NCBI RefSeq assembly: GCF_913775985.1
Contig: NZ_CAJYMB010000010.1
Span: forward strand, 62,001 to 126,000
DNA from: an uncultured Pluralibacter sp.
GTDB lineage: Bacteria > Pseudomonadota > Gammaproteobacteria > Enterobacterales > Enterobacteriaceae
Length of the DNA: 64,000 nucleotides
Reading direction: 5' to 3'
Shown here: positions 59,342-64,000 of the stretch, one piece after another
Position numbering within the stretch: position 1 is the stretch's first letter
How the letters are laid out: each line of letters begins with the position of its first letter
The notes under the pieces: generated by a model
Database searches by the model: none
Told to the model about the DNA's origin: nothing
Seen by the model: only the letters and a program-made list of their open reading frames with translations
Made by a program: the position numbers and the translations under genes

Positions 59342-60136
59342 ATGAATACTCTCTATCAGCAGCTCGGCGACGAGCCGGTCTCTGCCGCCGTGGCCCGGCT
59401 GGAGAATGAAATTAAAGCCCGCCCGGCGGATGCCGACCTGCGGGCGGCGTTCGTGCAGTTTCTGTGCCTGAGCGGCAACTGGGCGCGGGCGCTGACTCAG
59501 CTTAAAAGCTGGCTGGCGCTGAAGCCCCAGGCCGAGCCGACGGTTACCCTGCTGGAGCAAACCCTGCGCGGCGAACAGCAGCGCGACGCGGTGCTGTCCG
59601 GACAGGCCCGCCCGCAGATGCCCGAGGAGCAGTGGCCGTGGCTGGCGAACTTAGCGGATGCACTGGCGGCCGAGCCGCAGCAGGCGACGGCGCTGTGCCT
59701 TAATGCGCTGGAGCAGGCCGACGCCAATCCCGGCACGCTGAACGTCATTGATAACGAAGAACGTGCTTTTGGCTGGCTGATGGACGGCGACGCCCGCCTC
59801 GGCCCGGTGTGCGAGCTTATCGTTAACGGCCGCTACTTCTGGTTGCCGTTCAGCGCTATCGCGGAAATCCGCTTTCAGGCACCCGCCAGCGTCACCGATC
59901 TGGTGTGGCGGCACGCGCTGGTGCGCCTGGCGGACGGCAGCGAGCAGGTGTGCCAGATCCCGGCCCGCTATCCGCTGGGCGAGCAGCCCGAGGAGCGCTT
60001 CCTGCTGGGCCGCGCCACCGAATGGCTGGCGCTGGACGATGAGGGCTCGCTGTATCAGGGGCTGGGACAGAAAGTGTGGCTCAACGATGAAGACGAGTTC
60101 CCGCTGCTGTCGCTGGACGTGGTGACCTTTGCATGA
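59342..60136 (+). CDS. tagJ: T6SS protein TagJ (ImpE-like)
   Basis: This is a 264-aa protein with the ImpE start (LENEIKARPADADLRAAFVQFL; NWARALTQLKSWLALKP), TPR-like helices, and the C-terminal NGRYFWLPFSAIAEIRFQAP and DLVWRHALVRLADG. TagJ binds the N-terminus of TssB sheaths and may modulate disassembly. It overlaps tssE by 4 bp. Confidence 0.93.
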   Translation: MNTLYQQLGDEPVSAAVARLENEIKARPADADLRAAFVQFLCLSGNWARALTQLKSWLALKPQAEPTVTLLEQTLRGEQQRDAVLSGQARPQMPEEQWPWLANLADALAAEPQQATALCLNALEQADANPGTLNVIDNEERAFGWLMDGDARLGPVCELIVNGRYFWLPFSAIAEIRFQAPASVTDLVWRHALVRLADGSEQVCQIPARYPLGEQPEERFLLGRATEWLALDDEGSLYQGLGQKVWLNDEDEFPLLSLDVVTFA

Positions 60137-60696
60137 ATAAATCACGGCCAGACGGCGACGCGCTGCGCAGCGGCTGGCAGTCGCGCAGCAGGCAGGACAA
60201 GGTCGGCGCCCGGGACAAAATGCAGCCCTCGCTGCTCGACCGCCTGACCGACAACCAGCCGCACAAAACCCAGGAGCCGGCGAACAGCAACCTGATCACC
60301 CACAGCACCCTGCGCCGCCACGTCCTGCGCGATCTGCAGTGGCTGTTTAACACCATTAATCACGACGATCCGCAGGCGCTGGAAACCTTCGCCGAGGTGC
60401 GGCGTTCGGTGGTTAACTACGGCGTCGCGCCGCTGGCCGGTATGCGGATGTCCGATATTGAATGGCACGACATTCAGCGCAAGCTCACCGAAGCGATTAT
60501 CAGCTTTGAGCCGCGCATTCTGCCCCAGGGCCTGCAGGTGCGCTGCATCTCGGACACCCGCTCGCTGGATCTGCACAACGTGCTCTCCATTGAGATCAAG
60601 GGCCGGCTGTGGTGCGTGCCGTATCCGCTGGAGTTCCTGTTCCGCACCGATGTTGACCTCGAAAACGGCCATTTTGAATTAAAAGACGCGGGGTAA
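60133..60696 (+). CDS. tssE: T6SS baseplate protein TssE (gp25-like)
   Basis: This is a 187-aa protein with the gp25/lysozyme-like fold seen in phage T4 baseplates. LRRHVLRDLQWLFNTI, VRRSVVNYGVAPLAGM and FEPRILPQGLQV are conserved. It has an N-terminal basic extension of about 50 residues. It initiates sheath assembly on the baseplate. It is followed 7 bp later by tssF. Confidence 0.94.
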   Translation: MNKSRPDGDALRSGWQSRSRQDKVGARDKMQPSLLDRLTDNQPHKTQEPANSNLITHSTLRRHVLRDLQWLFNTINHDDPQALETFAEVRRSVVNYGVAPLAGMRMSDIEWHDIQRKLTEAIISFEPRILPQGLQVRCISDTRSLDLHNVLSIEIKGRLWCVPYPLEFLFRTDVDLENGHFELKDAG

Positions 60697-60703
60697 GCTT
60701 ACG

Positions 60704-62575
60704 ATGGAAGGCAAACTGCTCGATTACTACAACCGCGAACTGGCCTACCTGCGCGAGATGGGCGCGGAATTTGCCGAACGCTATCCCAAAGTTGCCGGAC
60801 GGCTGGGGATGCGCGGCATCGACGTGGCGGATCCGTACGTGGAGCGCATGATGGAAGGCTTCGCCTTTCTCACCTCCCGCGTGCAGCTAAAAATGGACGC
60901 CGAGTTTCCGCGCTTCTCCCAGCGCCTGCTGGAGATGATCGCCCCAAATTACCTGGCGCCGACGCCCTCGATGGCCATTGCTGAGCTGGAGCCGGATACC
61001 GGCAAGGGCGACCTGAGCAAGGGCTTCGTGGTGCCGCGCGGCACCATGATGGACAGCCAGCTGCTGAAGAAAAACGGCGTCACCTGCAGCTATACCACCG
61101 CCCACGACGTTAATCTGCTGCCGCTGCGCATTGAAAAAGCCGAGCTGGGCGGTATTCCGGCGGATCTGCCGCTGTCGGCGCTGGGCCTCAGCCAGCACGG
61201 CGCGGCCAGCGTGCTGCGCCTGCGCATCAGCTGCAGCGGGGCGCAAAACCTGGGGCACCTCGATTTTGACCGGCTGGAGTTTTTCCTCGGCGGCCCGGAC
61301 ATTGAGGCCCTGCGCCTGCTGGAGCTGGTGATGGAGCACAAGGTCGGCGCCGTGTGCCAGAGCGTCGGCGACGCGCCGAAGCGCGCGGTGCTCGGCGAAG
61401 AGGCGATCTGCCAGGAGGGCTTCAGCGCCGACCGGGCGCTGCTGCCGGAAGATCTGCGCAACTTCGACGGCTACCGCCTGCTGCACGAATACTTCGCCTT
61501 CCCGGCGCGCTTTCGCTTTATCAGCGCCGGCGGGCTGGGAAAACTGATTAGCCAGTGCGACAGCGAGCGCGCTTTCGATCTGCTTATCCTGCTGGATAAA
61601 ACCGACGAGCGGCTGGAACAGGTGGTGGATGCCAGCCACTTCGCCCTGCACTGCACCCCGGTGATTAACCTGTTTCCGAAAGTGGCCGCCCGCCAGAAGC
61701 TTGGCGACGGCCAGCATGAATACCATCTGGTGGTGGATAACCTGCGCCCGCTGGATTACGAGATTTACGCCGTGAGCGGCATTCACGGTAGCGCCGACGG
61801 CCAGCGCGACCTGCGCGAGTTCCGCCCCTTCTGGAGTTCATGGCGCGGCGACGCGGGGGACTACGGCGCCTACTTTTCCCTGCGCCGGGAGCAGCGGGTG
61901 CTCTCCGAACACGCTCTACGCTACGGCACCCGTACCGGCTACGTTGGTTCCGAGGCGTTCGTGTCGCTGGTGGACGAGCAGCACGCGCCCTGGCCTCAGG
62001 AGCTGAACTACATCTCCGCCGATGTGCTCTGCACCAGCCGGGATCTGCCCCTGATGCTGCAGCAGGAGCTGGGGCAGTTTGTGCTGCCCGATTCGGTGCC
62101 GGTGAAAACCCTGACCATGCGCAAAGGCCCGACGCCGCCGCGCCCGGCGCTGGCGGAGGGGCTCAGCACCTGGCGGCTGATAAGCCATCTGCAGATGAAC
62201 TACCTGAGCCTGATGGACGGCGACAGCGGCGAAGGCGCCGCGGCCCTGCGCCAGCTGCTCGGGCTGTACGCCGGGCTGGCGGAAACCGCCGTCGCCCGCC
62301 AGATTGAAGGGGTGCGCAGCTGCGTGCTGGAGCCGGTTCACCGCCGGGTGCCGGAGCCGGGCCCTATTGTCTTCGCCCGTGGGATAGGCATCACCCTGAC
62401 CGTTGACGAGCGCGCCTTCTCCGGCTCCAGCCCCTGGCTGTTCGGCAGTGTGCTGGAGCGGGTTTTCGCCCGGCTGGTGTCGCTTAACAGCTTTACGGAG
62501 TTCACCCTCGTCAGCCAGCAGCGCGGCGAAATTGGCTACTGGGGCCCGCGCATGGGCAAGAGGGCGCTGATATGA
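60704..62575 (+). CDS. tssF: T6SS baseplate protein TssF
   Basis: The protein has 623 aa, typical length. The start LDYYNRELAYLREMGAEFAE and PKVAGRLGMRG...DPYVERMMEGFAFL are family hallmarks. It forms the baseplate wedge with TssG, TssE and TssK. It overlaps tssG by 4 bp (ATGA). Confidence 0.96.
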   Translation: MEGKLLDYYNRELAYLREMGAEFAERYPKVAGRLGMRGIDVADPYVERMMEGFAFLTSRVQLKMDAEFPRFSQRLLEMIAPNYLAPTPSMAIAELEPDTGKGDLSKGFVVPRGTMMDSQLLKKNGVTCSYTTAHDVNLLPLRIEKAELGGIPADLPLSALGLSQHGAASVLRLRISCSGAQNLGHLDFDRLEFFLGGPDIEALRLLELVMEHKVGAVCQSVGDAPKRAVLGEEAICQEGFSADRALLPEDLRNFDGYRLLHEYFAFPARFRFISAGGLGKLISQCDSERAFDLLILLDKTDERLEQVVDASHFALHCTPVINLFPKVAARQKLGDGQHEYHLVVDNLRPLDYEIYAVSGIHGSADGQRDLREFRPFWSSWRGDAGDYGAYFSLRREQRVLSEHALRYGTRTGYVGSEAFVSLVDEQHAPWPQELNYISADVLCTSRDLPLMLQQELGQFVLPDSVPVKTLTMRKGPTPPRPALAEGLSTWRLISHLQMNYLSLMDGDSGEGAAALRQLLGLYAGLAETAVARQIEGVRSCVLEPVHRRVPEPGPIVFARGIGITLTVDERAFSGSSPWLFGSVLERVFARLVSLNSFTEFTLVSQQRGEIGYWGPRMGKRALI

Positions 62576-63615
62576 GCCGCGCGGCGGAAAACACCGCCAC
62601 CGTACACCGCCTGACCCGGCTGCCGGACGGATTCTGGCAGGGGGTGATGGCCGCCCCCTGGCGCTACGATCTGTTTCAGCTCCTGCGCCAGCTGGACGCG
62701 CTCGGCGGCGAGCGCTATCCGCTGGGGCGCGCGCCGCTGCCGAAGTTTGAGGCGCTGCGCATCGGCCAGGCGCCGTCGATGTCCTTTGCGCCGTCAACTC
62801 TGTCCGCCGCGCGCAGGCGCGAGGACAGCACCCTGCACGAGGTGTCGATTCTGAGTTTTGGCCTGTTCGGCCCCAACGGACCGCTGCCGGTCCATTTGAC
62901 CGAATACGCCCGCGAGCGGCTGCACCACCACCAGGACAGCAGCCTCAGCGCCTTTGCGGATCTGTTTCACCACCGCCTGACGCTGCTGTTCTACCGCGCC
63001 TGGGCCGACGCCCAGCCGACGGTATCGCTGGATCGCCCGGACAACCTGCGCTTCAACCGCTACCTGGCATCGCTGATCGGCATGGGCCAGCCGGGACAAA
63101 TGGCGAAAGGGGCGCTCGCCGCCCACGCCCGCTTTACCCACGCCGGACACCTGACCCGCAACGGTCGCGATCCGGAGGGGCTGGAGAAAATTCTGCGTCA
63201 CTACTTTCACGTCCCGGTGCAGGTCATCGGCAACGTTGCGCAGTGGATGCCGCTCAGCGAGCGGGACCGCGCCCGCCTCGGCGCCGGACGCCGCCAGCCC
63301 CGGCTGGGCGTTACCGGTTTTCTCGGCGTGGCGGTGCGCGACGTGCAGCATAAATTTCGCCTGCAGATAGGCCCGCTCAGCATGCAGGAGTATGAGCGCT
63401 TCCTGCCCGACGCGCCGGACATCGCGGCGCTGCGCGACTGGGTGCGCCAGTATCTCGGGATTGAATTTCAGTGGGAGATCCAGGTGCAGCTCCGCGCCGA
63501 AGAGGTGCCTTCTGTCTCGCTGTGCGGCGGCGGGAGGCTCGGGTACAGCGCCTGGCTTGGGAAGCAGCCGGAGTTTGTGGCGCGGGGGGATTTGGTTTTT
63601 GGGGGAGATCGCTGA
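62572..63615 (+). CDS. tssG: T6SS baseplate protein TssG
   Basis: This is a 347-aa protein. FWQGVMAAPWRYDLFQLLRQ and FGLFGPNGPLPVHLTEYARE mark the family; LGIEFQWEIQVQLRAEEVP lies near the C-terminus. It is the partner of TssF in the wedge. It is the last recognisable gene in the window, followed by tandem repeats. Confidence 0.95.
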   Translation: MSRAAENTATVHRLTRLPDGFWQGVMAAPWRYDLFQLLRQLDALGGERYPLGRAPLPKFEALRIGQAPSMSFAPSTLSAARRREDSTLHEVSILSFGLFGPNGPLPVHLTEYARERLHHHQDSSLSAFADLFHHRLTLLFYRAWADAQPTVSLDRPDNLRFNRYLASLIGMGQPGQMAKGALAAHARFTHAGHLTRNGRDPEGLEKILRHYFHVPVQVIGNVAQWMPLSERDRARLGAGRRQPRLGVTGFLGVAVRDVQHKFRLQIGPLSMQEYERFLPDAPDIAALRDWVRQYLGIEFQWEIQVQLRAEEVPSVSLCGGGRLGYSAWLGKQPEFVARGDLVFGGDR

Positions 63616-63627
63616 GGGTGTTTGTTA

Positions 63628-63930
63628 TTTCATTCTTCTCGGTGAGTGGAATGTTCCGTTCACTAACAGGTGGCTGTTTTCCTGTCAGGCTTTCTGCGGT
63701 GAACGTGCAAAGGGGGCTCGCCGCCGCCCCCTTTGCAAACCCGGCTCCCGTCCACAAAAATCGCCGCAGCCGGAGTTTAGTTTCATTCTTTGCCGCGAGG
63801 TGGAATGTTCCGTTCACTAACAGGTGTCCGCTTTTCTGTCAGGCTTTCTGCGGTGAACGTGCAAAGGGGGCTCACCGCCGCCCCCTTTGCAAACCCGGCT
63901 CCCGGCCACAAAAATCGCCGCTGCGCGGGA
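63628..63930. repeat. Tandem pair of an about 153-bp hairpin-bearing repeat
   Basis: Two head-to-tail copies start at 63,628 and 63,781 (TTTCATTCTT). Each carries GGAATGTTCCGTTCACTAAC, TCTGCGGTGAACGTGCAAAG, an 11-bp perfect stem GCAAAGGGGGC/GCCCCCTTTGC and CACAAAAATCGCCG. They differ at a small number of positions and one indel. They lie directly after tssG. Sequence after 63,930 shows no further copy or clear gene before the window ends. Confidence 0.85.
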
Positions 63931-64000
63931 CCTCAGATTATTGCTACTGGCTTTCGGGTACGGCTCGACTCGACATCCTGTCTCGTTTCGCCTCAGCCAG

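Noticed and set aside
63628-63930. CRISPR-like array
   Set aside because: There are only two tandem units of about 153 bp with no short spaced repeats. No CRISPR array or cas gene is seen in the window.
1-64000. tRNA and rRNA genes
   Set aside because: I saw no cloverleaf-type or rRNA sequence on either strand by reading. Weak cases would need a covariance-model scan.

Overview
The window joins the right part of an integrated temperate phage (1 to about 27,620) to a conserved enterobacterial chromosome segment (about 27,624 to 39,740), followed by most of a type VI secretion system (T6SS) locus (41,048 to 63,615). The chromosomal order dusA-pspG-qorA-dnaB-alr-tyrB-aphA-yjbQ-yjbR-uvrA/ssb is the Escherichia coli order. 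The proteins are close to E. coli proteins and the backbone is GC-rich, so the host is an Enterobacteriaceae member with a GC-rich genome (an Enterobacter-, Kosakonia- or Klebsiella-like genus). The genus cannot be fixed from this sequence.

Prophage. An integrase gene abuts the 5' end of dusA, a known integration target; the other prophage end lies left of the window. A leftward early operon (including a DUF2800 gene) and a rightward operon (a small HTH gene and a VapE-type primase-helicase) diverge from an S24-type repressor. Six copies of ATTC-N6-GAAT flank that repressor. A candidate replication origin and a 91-aa HTH protein follow the primase-helicase. The late region has a T7-like virion plan: connector, scaffold, capsid, tail tubular A and B, internal virion proteins, terminase, tailspike. 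It ends in a phage-21-like pinholin/SAR endolysin/Rz/Rz1 cassette. A 16-bp quasi-palindrome, GGTCRGGATYCCGACC, occurs five times, each time at the head of a late module. Four of the five are followed by a hairpin that overlaps the ribosome-binding site of the next gene. Two small accessory genes end exactly at copies of the element. No single-subunit RNA polymerase is visible.

Chromosome. dusA to ssb is ordinary housekeeping DNA, with a sigma-54 promoter before pspG and a LexA box between uvrA and ssb. About 1.3 kb without genes separates ssb from the T6SS.

T6SS. A first operon carries an SH3-like lipoprotein, tssJ, tssK, tssL (with OmpA domain), tssM, tagF, tssA, tssB and tssC, and ends in a strong hairpin. 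hcp then stands alone between two AT-rich inserts. The first insert holds a small membrane protein and the 3' remnant of an unknown gene. The second holds a probable LysM-like/glycine-zipper effector with a two-helix membrane immunity protein. A 62-bp copy of the tagH leader and first codons lies at the far end of the second insert, a scar that fits insertion by duplication. A second operon (tagH, pppA, a periplasmic protein, tagJ, tssE, tssF, tssG) completes the locus. ClpV, VgrG, PAAR and PpkA are not in the window and may lie beyond 64,000. The window ends in two tandem copies of a roughly 153-bp hairpin-bearing repeat.
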